From an uncultured Bacteroidota bacterium (GTDB taxonomy: Bacteria; Bacteroidota; Bacteroidia; NS11-12g; UBA9320), in assembly GCA_937124965.1 (NCBI GenBank), contig CAKZLB010000039.1, positions 1 through 64,000 on the forward strand: DNA of 64,000 nucleotides, written 5' to 3'. Of the stretch, positions 42,089 through 49,811 are shown piece by piece. The notes under the pieces are model-generated. The model saw only the letters and a program-made list of their open reading frames with translations, ran no database searches and had not been told where the DNA came from. The translations under genes and the position numbers were made by a program. Position 1 is the first letter of the stretch, and each line of letters opens with the position of its first letter.

Positions 42089-44350
42089 TCACAGCACCTC
42101 ATACGCCCTTTTAACCTTATTCCCCAGCTCGTCGGTAATGGTCAGTGTGTGCTTTCCTGAAGCTGGTTGAAATTCAACTTGATGTACATCTTTTGTTGTA
42201 GTGACAAATTGCTCGTCAACATACCAAAACAACTCGGCGTCGCTCTGACGATGAACAGCCTCAAAGACAATCTTACCTTTTTCTCCGGTTAACAGTTTAG
42301 GAACTTTTATTACGCTATTTGCTAATGGGTATAAAATGTCTAAGTCTTGTGTACTTTCTTCACATTCAGCCTTAAACTTTGGTAATTCAAGGTAACTTGG
42401 GTGGTTAGATTTGTAATACGACTCTGCCGCAGTGGGTATCACAAACCACGGTCTATTATCGATGTTTGAAGCTTTTTCACAATGCAGATATACACGCTCA
42501 CCAGTCTTTTTTGATACACTAATCATTTTGTGATAGGTGCAAGCGGTCGTGCTCAAACAACTCATTGGTAAATACTTTGTGATTGCTTCAGTGCAGTACG
42601 GTCCCGCTCGATGGCCGCTTTCTTTGCAAACCAGTACATATTTCATGTCACGTGTTGGCTTTGTAAACCATTCAGCAGTTGGTAATAGTTGAAACGATTC
42701 GAATAAAACTGGGGCAGCGGTATTACTTCCCGTCATCCCTGGAACACCTTCTCCAGTGGCGTTTCCAACCCAAACAGCAACCACATATTTTTTGGTAATG
42801 CCAATGGCCCACGCATCCCGTGCGCCATAGCTAGTTCCAGTTTTCCACGCGATTTTTTGCTTTCCGTCAAACCTATTCCAATATTGCTCAATAACAGGCC
42901 TGTTTACCGACGCCATTGCTTCCACAATTTCATACGCAACGGATGGGGACAATAGTTTCTGTTTGGTTTCTTGCTGGGCACACCGAGATAGTTCAGCATA
43001 GGCGTGAGCCAAATCCCATAATGTAGCTTCTGCTCCACCAAGAATTAATGCCAGTCCATATTGTTCCGCGGGCCGAAATAATGTGGACAATCCAAACTCT
43101 TGTAAGTTTTGTTTAAAACGAGTAACTCCGTAATCACTTAATAAACGAACTGAAGGAATATTCAGTGAGCGGGCTAACGCTTCAGATGCGGGAACCAATC
43201 CGTCATAACTATCTTCATAATTCTGGGGAGCGTAACCGTTTATTCTTGTTGGATAATCTGGTAGCAACATTTGAGGAGTAATCTTACCATTTTCAATTGC
43301 TTTAGCGTACAAAAATGGCTTGAGAATACTTCCGGTACTTCGAGGTGCTTGCACAATATCTACATGCTTTTTGTTTACTTCGGAACAAGGCGAGTTTCCG
43401 ACATAAGCGATTACTTCATTCGAGTGAATATCCAACACAACAACAGCCATATTTGCGATTCCCTTGGTTACATTCATTTCGTAGTTTCTTTTTACGATTC
43501 GGTTTAAATTTGACTGCAATCGGTTTGAAATATTCGTATTAATTCTGCTTCCTGATTTGCCCTGCGACGTAAAGTAGTCCATATAATGTGGAGTCAGTTG
43601 TGGCAAGGGTTTAGGTTTGTTGGGTAACGGCTCAATTATGGCAGTTTTATATTCAAGTTGATTGATTTTGTTATGGTCCAATAATCGTTTTAAAAGTCGA
43701 TTGCGCTTTTCAAAAAGGAGCTTTCGATTTTTATCTAAATTCATTAAAGAAGGAGCATTAGGTAGTACAGCTAAAGTGCTCGATTCGGCCCAAGAAAGTT
43801 GTGCCGCATTATGTCCATAATACCTCCAGCTTGCTGCTTCCAAACCAACGACATTTCCGCCAAAAGGTGCATGACTAGCATGTAGTCGTAGAATCTCTTT
43901 TTTAGTAAACCGTGTTTCTAATCGAATGGCCATTACCATTTCTTTAAGTTTGTCGAAGATGTTTTTTCCCGTTCGTTTTCGACTCATTCGAATAACCTGC
44001 ATGGACAAGGTACTCCCTCCGCTAACGATGCGTTTTGACCGAATATTTTGAAGTAGTGCACGACCAATACCCACAATACTTACACCAATGTGTTGATGAA
44101 ATCGTCGGTCTTCAAATTCAATTAACGCGGTTGAGAACTTGTATGGAATAGTGTCTGAAATTGGGAAACGCCACTGACCATCTTCAGCGATATGCGCCAT
44201 TAAGACTTGGCCATCTGCATCTTCTACAACGGTGCTATACGAGTCACTAAATAACGTTTTGGGCAAACAGAAAAGGAAATAGACGAATAGAAGAATCCCT
44301 CCTATTTTTAGTAGCCTTTTTAGTTTCGGTATACGCCTTAATGCAATCAA
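42089..44350 (-). CDS. pbpC: Penicillin-binding protein 1C
   Basis: A 753-residue bifunctional peptidoglycan synthase with an N-terminal membrane helix (about 15-33). The glycosyltransferase family 51 domain is at about 45-240 (FEDRRFHQHIGVSIVGIGRA, then GGSTLSMQVIRM). The transpeptidase domain has Ser341 in STGSILKPF, the SLN motif (ARSLNIPS) and K503TG in AWKTGTSYG. The C-terminal BiPBP_C domain (about 660-753) is present, as in E. coli PBP1C. This enzyme polymerises glycan chains and acts as an alternative to PBP1A/B. The alpha-2-macroglobulin gene usually beside pbpC is not in this window. Confidence 0.92.
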   Translation of the reverse strand: MIALRRIPKLKRLLKIGGILLFVYFLFCLPKTLFSDSYSTVVEDADGQVLMAHIAEDGQWRFPISDTIPYKFSTALIEFEDRRFHQHIGVSIVGIGRALLQNIRSKRIVSGGSTLSMQVIRMSRKRTGKNIFDKLKEMVMAIRLETRFTKKEILRLHASHAPFGGNVVGLEAASWRYYGHNAAQLSWAESSTLAVLPNAPSLMNLDKNRKLLFEKRNRLLKRLLDHNKINQLEYKTAIIEPLPNKPKPLPQLTPHYMDYFTSQGKSGSRINTNISNRLQSNLNRIVKRNYEMNVTKGIANMAVVVLDIHSNEVIAYVGNSPCSEVNKKHVDIVQAPRSTGSILKPFLYAKAIENGKITPQMLLPDYPTRINGYAPQNYEDSYDGLVPASEALARSLNIPSVRLLSDYGVTRFKQNLQEFGLSTLFRPAEQYGLALILGGAEATLWDLAHAYAELSRCAQQETKQKLLSPSVAYEIVEAMASVNRPVIEQYWNRFDGKQKIAWKTGTSYGARDAWAIGITKKYVVAVWVGNATGEGVPGMTGSNTAAPVLFESFQLLPTAEWFTKPTRDMKYVLVCKESGHRAGPYCTEAITKYLPMSCLSTTACTYHKMISVSKKTGERVYLHCEKASNIDNRPWFVIPTAAESYYKSNHPSYLELPKFKAECEESTQDLDILYPLANSVIKVPKLLTGEKGKIVFEAVHRQSDAELFWYVDEQFVTTTKDVHQVEFQPASGKHTLTITDELGNKVKRAYEVL

Positions 44351-44424
44351 CAGTCCTCAAATTTAGGTAAGTTCAAAGATGCATTACTTTGAATTATTCG
44401 CAGTGGGTAAACTATTATCTGACC

Positions 44425-44455
44425 TTGGTGGTCGGCGATGGGTAATGTATTTTTG
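44425..44455 (+). promoter_or_regulatory. Promoter of the propeller kinase gene, possibly leaderless
   Basis: TTG at 44425-44427 and TATTTTTG at 44448-44455 are 20 bp apart, as in the Bacteroidota consensus. The ATG at 44461 is only five bases beyond the -7 element, the same geometry as the promoter at 17637-17670. Confidence 0.5.
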
Positions 44456-44460
44456 ATTAA

Positions 44461-47436
44461 ATGTTTAAACAAAGTTGGATTATCTTTTTGTTTCTGTTGA
44501 TATCATCGGTCTCATCAGCACAACAGAACTATTTTAAGCATTTTGGATTGGAAAATGGCTTGCCACAGTCCCAAGTTTTTGATGTTCTAAGTGATAGTCG
44601 TGGCTTTATTTGGGTTGGAACCCGTGGGGGCGGAATCGCACGTTTTGATGGGAATGATTTTACAATCTTCAATACGAAGCAAGGCTTGGCTAACAATTTT
44701 GTTAACTGCTTATATGAAGACCGAAATCATCAGTTATGGGTCGGTACTCAAGGTGGGTTAAGCAGGTACAATGGACTGAACTTTGTCACTCATAAACTAT
44801 CTGACAACGGAGAAGTACGGGTGTTGTCTTTACATGAAATAGATTCCACATTATACATTGGAACCACAAACGGACTCTATTTTTTGCGTGACAGTACGCT
44901 CGTCAAAGTACCGAATCAAGACAACGATCCAAGCTTTTATATAACAGCACTTACACGTTTTAACAACCAGTTATATATGGGGTCAAACCGTGGATTATAC
45001 GTATTAAATCCAGAGAATCAGGCAACGATCGAAATCCTAAAAACTGAAGCAGGCTTGCCTGATAACTACATTCAATCGTTGGCCGCCGATAGTTCGGGAG
45101 TATGGGTCGGAACATATGGAAAAGGTGTACGATTTTATGATGGAAGTACTTTTGTCGGAAGAGCTTTACCGCTCCCATATAGTACGATTAGCTATGATTT
45201 ACGTCGGATTGGCAAATCACTTTGGGTTGCTACACAGTCTAACGGTGTATTTGTTATTGATTTAACAACCAAGCGAATTGAGCGTTATACGATTTCCAAC
45301 GGACTAACCAATAATCATGTTCGATGTATCACTGAAGATCTATGGGGAAATGTTTGGTTGGGTACTTCAGGTGGAGGTTTAAACCAGTTTGCAGGTCAAC
45401 AGTTCAACCATATAACGGTTAAAGATGGTTTGCCTGATAATTATGTATACTCAATATATGAAGACTTAAGCGGATCAATGTGGGCAGGAATTGGAGCGAA
45501 AGGATTGGTTAAAATTGATTCAACTGAGTATACACATTTTCAGCAAGATTCGGGTTTCGCAAATACTAAAGTTAAAGCCATTTGTACCTCATCCGATAGC
45601 ATCATGTGGTTTGGAACCGAAGGTGAAGGCTTGTGCTATTTGGATACAGGTGGATTTCATTGGTTAACGGTTCGCAATGGCTTATGTGGTAATTATGTAA
45701 AGGATATTGAGCCAGGGTCAAACGGCTCAGTGTGGGTTGCAACCTTAGACGGTGGTATTTCTCACGTTTTTAAAAAAGGAAGTAGTTATGGATTTAAGAA
45801 TTATAGGTATTTAGTCGAGTTACCATCAAATAGAGTGCATGCACTTCATACAGACCAGGAAGGTAATATTTGGTTTGGAACAGAAACCAAAGGTGTTGGT
45901 GTAATCAAAAATTCCATTGCATCGATAATTGTTTCAGAGACGGATCTTAATTATCAAAATATTCGAGCTATTCGAAGTAACAAAAATGGTATTTGGATTG
46001 CGTCATCTGGCGGACTTTATGCATTAGATTTATCAACAAACAAAGTGACATTAATGGCAACTGGTCGGCTGCTTTCGTCCAATTTGTATTTACTTGAATT
46101 TGATAAAAACGGGTTTTTATATGTTGGTCATGAACGCGGATTAGAGAAACTTACATTAAATGAAACAGGAGACGTAATTGAGTCAGAATACTATGGTGCT
46201 GCAGAAGGGTTTCAAGGAATTGAGACATGTCAGAATGCAAGCTATTGTGACAGTAAAGGAAATCTATGGTTTGGAACAATTAGCGGGTTAACTCAGTATA
46301 ACCCTACCGTGGTGAAATCAACACCAACAGTTCCAAAAGTTTGGATTGATAATATTGACTTGTTTTATGAAAACCTTGAAAACGGAACATTCGGTTACCA
46401 AACAGGAGCATGGAATTCGTTAAAACAATCGCCTGTTTTCCCATACAACCAAAACCACTTAACGTTTTCATTTACGGGTATCGATTTAAACAACCCAACC
46501 AAACTGCAATACGTATGGAAACTAGATGGTTTTGAAGATGAGTGGAGAAAGCCAACCAAGAAACGAGATGCTGTCTATTCAAATCTTCCACCAGCTGAGT
46601 ATGTACTTAGATATAAGGTTATTTCATCCGATGGAATTGAAAGTGAAGAAGGCCAATGGAGTTTTGATATTGAAGCACCTTTTTGGCAAACGCTTTGGTT
46701 TAAAGTGTTAACTTGGGCTATTCCCTTTCTTCTAATCATATTGATTGTGTGGATTTATGTTCGAAGGTTTAAAGCCAAAAGTCAGCGAGCGAATGAGAAA
46801 TTACGCATTGAAAAGGAATTAATTGAATTAGAGCAAAAAGCACTACGGTTACAAATGAACCCTCATTTCTTGTTTAATGCGCTTAATTCAATTCAATCGC
46901 TCGTGGCGTTGGAGCAGCATCAAGAGGCGAGACGCTATCTACAGAAGTTTGCTAAATTGATGCGTTTAACCCTGCAAAACTCACGACTAGATACGATTCC
47001 TTTATCGGATGAAATTGCAACGTTGACCAATTACATAGAGTTGGAACAGTTTAGTTTAAACGCGCCTTTTCAATTTGAGATGATCGTCGAAAAAACCATA
47101 AATGCAGATAATATCTATTTGCCACCAATGATGTTGCAGCCTTTTGTTGAGAATGCTATAAAGCATGGTTTACCTGAAAAAGGAGAAGATGGCAATTTGA
47201 CGGTTTCCTTTCGTTTAAAAGGTCAACAGTTAATGTGTTCAATTAGAGACAACGGAATAGGTCGCGAAGCAGCAACCGTAAAAGCTAAAGGCAAGAGTAA
47301 AAGCCACGAATCAGCGGCTATACAGGTAATTACCGATCGATTAAATATTCTTAACAATGAGCACAACGGAAACTTGATCCAGATCGTAGACCTTGATCAA
47401 GGCACGGAAGTCATTATAACACTGGTGGTTGGTTAA
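44461..47436 (+). CDS. Sensor histidine kinase with two-component regulator propeller
   Basis: A 991-residue protein with a signal peptide (about 1-20). About 14 WVGT..GGL-type Reg_prop repeats form two periplasmic beta-propellers (about 25-620). A Y_Y_Y beta-sandwich (about 660-735), one transmembrane helix (about 744-766) and a LytS-type His kinase domain follow: H802 in LQMNPHFLFNALNS, N-box MMLQPFVENAIKHG and G-box DNGIGREAA. The kinase senses an envelope or external signal and phosphorylates a LytTR-type regulator; none is adjacent, so the partner is elsewhere. Unlike hybrid regulators of polysaccharide loci, it has no receiver domain and no HTH. Its 3' end overlaps the convergent gene by 4 bp. 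Confidence 0.9.
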   Translation: MFKQSWIIFLFLLISSVSSAQQNYFKHFGLENGLPQSQVFDVLSDSRGFIWVGTRGGGIARFDGNDFTIFNTKQGLANNFVNCLYEDRNHQLWVGTQGGLSRYNGLNFVTHKLSDNGEVRVLSLHEIDSTLYIGTTNGLYFLRDSTLVKVPNQDNDPSFYITALTRFNNQLYMGSNRGLYVLNPENQATIEILKTEAGLPDNYIQSLAADSSGVWVGTYGKGVRFYDGSTFVGRALPLPYSTISYDLRRIGKSLWVATQSNGVFVIDLTTKRIERYTISNGLTNNHVRCITEDLWGNVWLGTSGGGLNQFAGQQFNHITVKDGLPDNYVYSIYEDLSGSMWAGIGAKGLVKIDSTEYTHFQQDSGFANTKVKAICTSSDSIMWFGTEGEGLCYLDTGGFHWLTVRNGLCGNYVKDIEPGSNGSVWVATLDGGISHVFKKGSSYGFKNYRYLVELPSNRVHALHTDQEGNIWFGTETKGVGVIKNSIASIIVSETDLNYQNIRAIRSNKNGIWIASSGGLYALDLSTNKVTLMATGRLLSSNLYLLEFDKNGFLYVGHERGLEKLTLNETGDVIESEYYGAAEGFQGIETCQNASYCDSKGNLWFGTISGLTQYNPTVVKSTPTVPKVWIDNIDLFYENLENGTFGYQTGAWNSLKQSPVFPYNQNHLTFSFTGIDLNNPTKLQYVWKLDGFEDEWRKPTKKRDAVYSNLPPAEYVLRYKVISSDGIESEEGQWSFDIEAPFWQTLWFKVLTWAIPFLLIILIVWIYVRRFKAKSQRANEKLRIEKELIELEQKALRLQMNPHFLFNALNSIQSLVALEQHQEARRYLQKFAKLMRLTLQNSRLDTIPLSDEIATLTNYIELEQFSLNAPFQFEMIVEKTINADNIYLPPMMLQPFVENAIKHGLPEKGEDGNLTVSFRLKGQQLMCSIRDNGIGREAATVKAKGKSKSHESAAIQVITDRLNILNNEHNGNLIQIVDLDQGTEVIITLVVG

Positions 47437-48137
47437 TCTCTACTCAAAAAGATTTGAATGATATACCACAACAATAACATGAACGAAGCAAATAGCCCAA
47501 GTGAAGCAAGGATATACTGATCTTTAGAATAACGATGCACCATGTTTGATGTTTGGTACAAAATGGATCCAGCAGCTAACAACACCATTGCAGCACTAAA
47601 CCATAGTCCGAGGTCGAAACCAAAAATTATACCTCCAGCAATCAATGCTATAGCGATAATGCTAGCAATCGTAATGATGCTTCGCATGAATGAAAAGTCT
47701 TTTTTCGTGATAACTACCACAGCTGACAATCCAGCAAATAGACCGATTGTTAAAAGAAACGCTTGTCCAAGCACATCAGGACTCAACGCCATTTTAGCTA
47801 TGTACAATAAAGGAACAAAAATGAATGCTTCTGCGATGATGTACAACAAGTATCCTCCATATTGCTTTCGCTTGTCATCCGTGCTTGCAATGATTTTTTC
47901 TGCTCGTGTTGTAACCAACATAAACAGTCCTAGTACGATTAACCACGTCCAGCCTTGGGTCATTTGTAATCCAAGTTTGACGATAGCTGGTGTATTTAGG
48001 AACACGTATTCAATTCCTAAAAAGGCTAAAAATGCACCTGCAACGTGTGCGTATGTTTTTCGGTAAAACTCAGTTCGAACGTATGTTTCTTCTTGCGACA
48101 CCACGTTGGCGTCTAAAACTTCATAGGTGTTACTCAT
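47433..48137 (-). CDS. Bax inhibitor-1/YccA family membrane protein
   Basis: A 234-residue protein with seven transmembrane helices after a 30-residue cytoplasmic start (VRTEFYRKTYAHVAGAFLAF, then repeating helices). This is the pattern of the BI-1 family, and the C-terminus has the acidic residue (SRD) often present there. Bacterial members act as pH-gated calcium leak channels or FtsH modulators; the precise role here is unknown. It lies alone, convergent with the histidine kinase. Confidence 0.85.
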   Translation of the reverse strand: MSNTYEVLDANVVSQEETYVRTEFYRKTYAHVAGAFLAFLGIEYVFLNTPAIVKLGLQMTQGWTWLIVLGLFMLVTTRAEKIIASTDDKRKQYGGYLLYIIAEAFIFVPLLYIAKMALSPDVLGQAFLLTIGLFAGLSAVVVITKKDFSFMRSIITIASIIAIALIAGGIIFGFDLGLWFSAAMVLLAAGSILYQTSNMVHRYSKDQYILASLGLFASFMLLLWYIIQIFLSRD

Positions 48138-48230
48138 AGGGATGATTTTTTATCAAAGTTAATCAGTTTAACATTTCCAACATTCTAAAGTTTATGATTT
48201 TCGTTAAATTGCCTTTCAAACAAGATATCA

Positions 48231-49094
48231 GTGAAAATAAAGATTGGAGGAGTCCCAGAGCATTTTAACTATCCATGGAAAATAGCGATTCGCGATGGTA
48301 GTTTTACAAACATTGGAATAGACGTGGAGTGGCTCGAAATGTTTGGGGGAACGGGAGAGATGAACGCAAAACTTCGCAGTGGAGAACTAGACATGGCTGT
48401 GGTTTTAACAGAAGGAATTGTCGCCGATATTATAAATGGAAACCCGTCACTCATCGTTCAGAAATATATTAAGTCACCGTTAATTTGGGGAATCCACACG
48501 GGTGCTCATTCCAAGATCAACAGCGACACTCCTTTTTCTGAAATTCGATTTGCCATAAGTAGACCTGGCAGCGGCTCTCATTTAATGGCGAGTGTAGAAG
48601 CTAAAAATCGAGGAATAAAACTCAAGGACAAACAGTTTGTGGAGGTTGGTGGATTAGATGGTGCAGTTAAAGCGTTAAATAATGACACGGCAGATGTGTT
48701 GCTTTGGGAGAAGTTTACAACAAAACCGTTGGTCGATTCAAAACAACTGAAACACATTGGTGATACGGTTACACCATGGCCGTGTTTTATGATTGCAGCT
48801 CGACAAGAGTTGTTGGTAAAACATCCAAACATGGTTTGGAATCTATTGTGGGTTATCAGAAAAATAAGTCGCCACTTTATGAATGACAAAAATGCGGAAC
48901 AAATTGTATCCGACAGCTACGGTTTGTCGCTTTTAGATGCTACCAATTGGTTCAACAAAACAGAATGGGAGCAAGACGTTTACATTTCTAAAAAAATGCT
49001 CAACAACGTCGTTAACACCTTGAATGAAGTTGGGGTTGTCGACAAAAAACTAAGCTCAGATGACCTCTGCTGGAATCGGACAATGGTGTATTAG
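48231..49094 (+). CDS. Substrate-binding-protein-like (NMT1/THI5 fold), no signal peptide
   Basis: A 287-residue protein starting at GTG. The layout (IKIGGVPEHFNYPWKIAIRDG, FGGTGEMNAKLRSGELDMAVVLTEG, ISRPGSGSHLMASVEAKNRG, KALNNDTADVLLWE) fits a type II periplasmic-binding fold of the NMT1/SsuA family. But there is no signal peptide or lipobox and no transporter gene beside it. It may bind a small ligand in the cytosol, or be a YcaN-like stand-alone sensor. The start at 48231 is preferred because the conserved region begins right there. Confidence 0.7.
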   Translation: MKIKIGGVPEHFNYPWKIAIRDGSFTNIGIDVEWLEMFGGTGEMNAKLRSGELDMAVVLTEGIVADIINGNPSLIVQKYIKSPLIWGIHTGAHSKINSDTPFSEIRFAISRPGSGSHLMASVEAKNRGIKLKDKQFVEVGGLDGAVKALNNDTADVLLWEKFTTKPLVDSKQLKHIGDTVTPWPCFMIAARQELLVKHPNMVWNLLWVIRKISRHFMNDKNAEQIVSDSYGLSLLDATNWFNKTEWEQDVYISKKMLNNVVNTLNEVGVVDKKLSSDDLCWNRTMVY

Positions 49095-49135
49095 CGGTAA
49101 TTGTCCATTCATATTATTTTTAACCAAACTAAAAC

Positions 49136-49555
49136 ATGATAAATGAAAAGTATAAATTTAGTGAGCTAACAGGCTTAATTATTGGCTGTGCGATGGAAGT
49201 GCATACCCAGTTAGGCAATGGTTTTCAAGAAGTTATTTATCAAAGAGCACTAGAGATCGAATTTGAATTAAACTCTATTGACGCATCAAGAGAGCATGTT
49301 ATGCCCATTTATTATAAACATGAACACATTGGTAACAGACGAGTAGACTTTTTAATAAATGACACTATATCAGTGGAAATAAAAGCACGTACAAAATTAG
49401 AAGATGTTCACCTGGCTCAAGCCATCAACTATTTAGAAGCGTATGATTTAGAAGTTGGACTATTAATCAATTTTGGAGCAAAAAGTCTCCAGTTTAAAAG
49501 GCTAAACAATAAAAAATTCAAGCAGAAAAATCAAGGGAACCCTGGGGTCAAATAA
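49136..49555 (+). CDS. GxxExxY family protein
   Basis: A 139-residue protein. GCAMEVHTQLGNGFQEVIYQ carries the signature GxxExxY (GNGFQEVIY), and GNRRVDFLINDTISVEIKA, with E and K on a beta strand, is the second conserved block and resembles a PD-(D/E)XK nuclease core. The family is common in Bacteroidota and other bacteria, is of unknown function and is often surrounded by short repeats. Here two 46-bp direct repeats follow the gene. Confidence 0.8.
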   Translation: MINEKYKFSELTGLIIGCAMEVHTQLGNGFQEVIYQRALEIEFELNSIDASREHVMPIYYKHEHIGNRRVDFLINDTISVEIKARTKLEDVHLAQAINYLEAYDLEVGLLINFGAKSLQFKRLNNKKFKQKNQGNPGVK

Positions 49556-49557
49556 AC

Positions 49558-49685
49558 ATAGTCTTAACTATGATTCGTGTGATTGAATGATGTCTGTGAT
49601 TTTGGGAAGAGTAATCAAAAAGTCCCGTAATCAAAAAAAATAGTCTTAACTATGATTTTTATGATTGAATGATGCCAGTGATTTT
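49558..49685 (+). repeat. Two 46-bp direct repeats after the GxxExxY gene
   Basis: ATAGTCTTAACTATGATT... at 49558-49603 and 49640-49685 agree over 46 bp with few differences (GATT-cgtg-TGATTGAATGATG and GATT-ttta-TGATTGAATGATG). Each begins with a hairpin (ATAGT-ctta-ACTAT). The gap between copies holds GTCCCGTAATCAAAA. A related AAATCATAGGTTCAGACAG stretch follows near 49779. Confidence 0.75.
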
Positions 49686-49811
49686 AGCAAGTTAAAAAAA
49701 GCAAACATTGGGGTCTAATAGATATACTGTGCTTCACATATTTTATTAACCCTACATACAAAATCCCTTAATCAAAGAAATCATAGGTTCAGACAGTCTT
49801 TTAACCAACCA

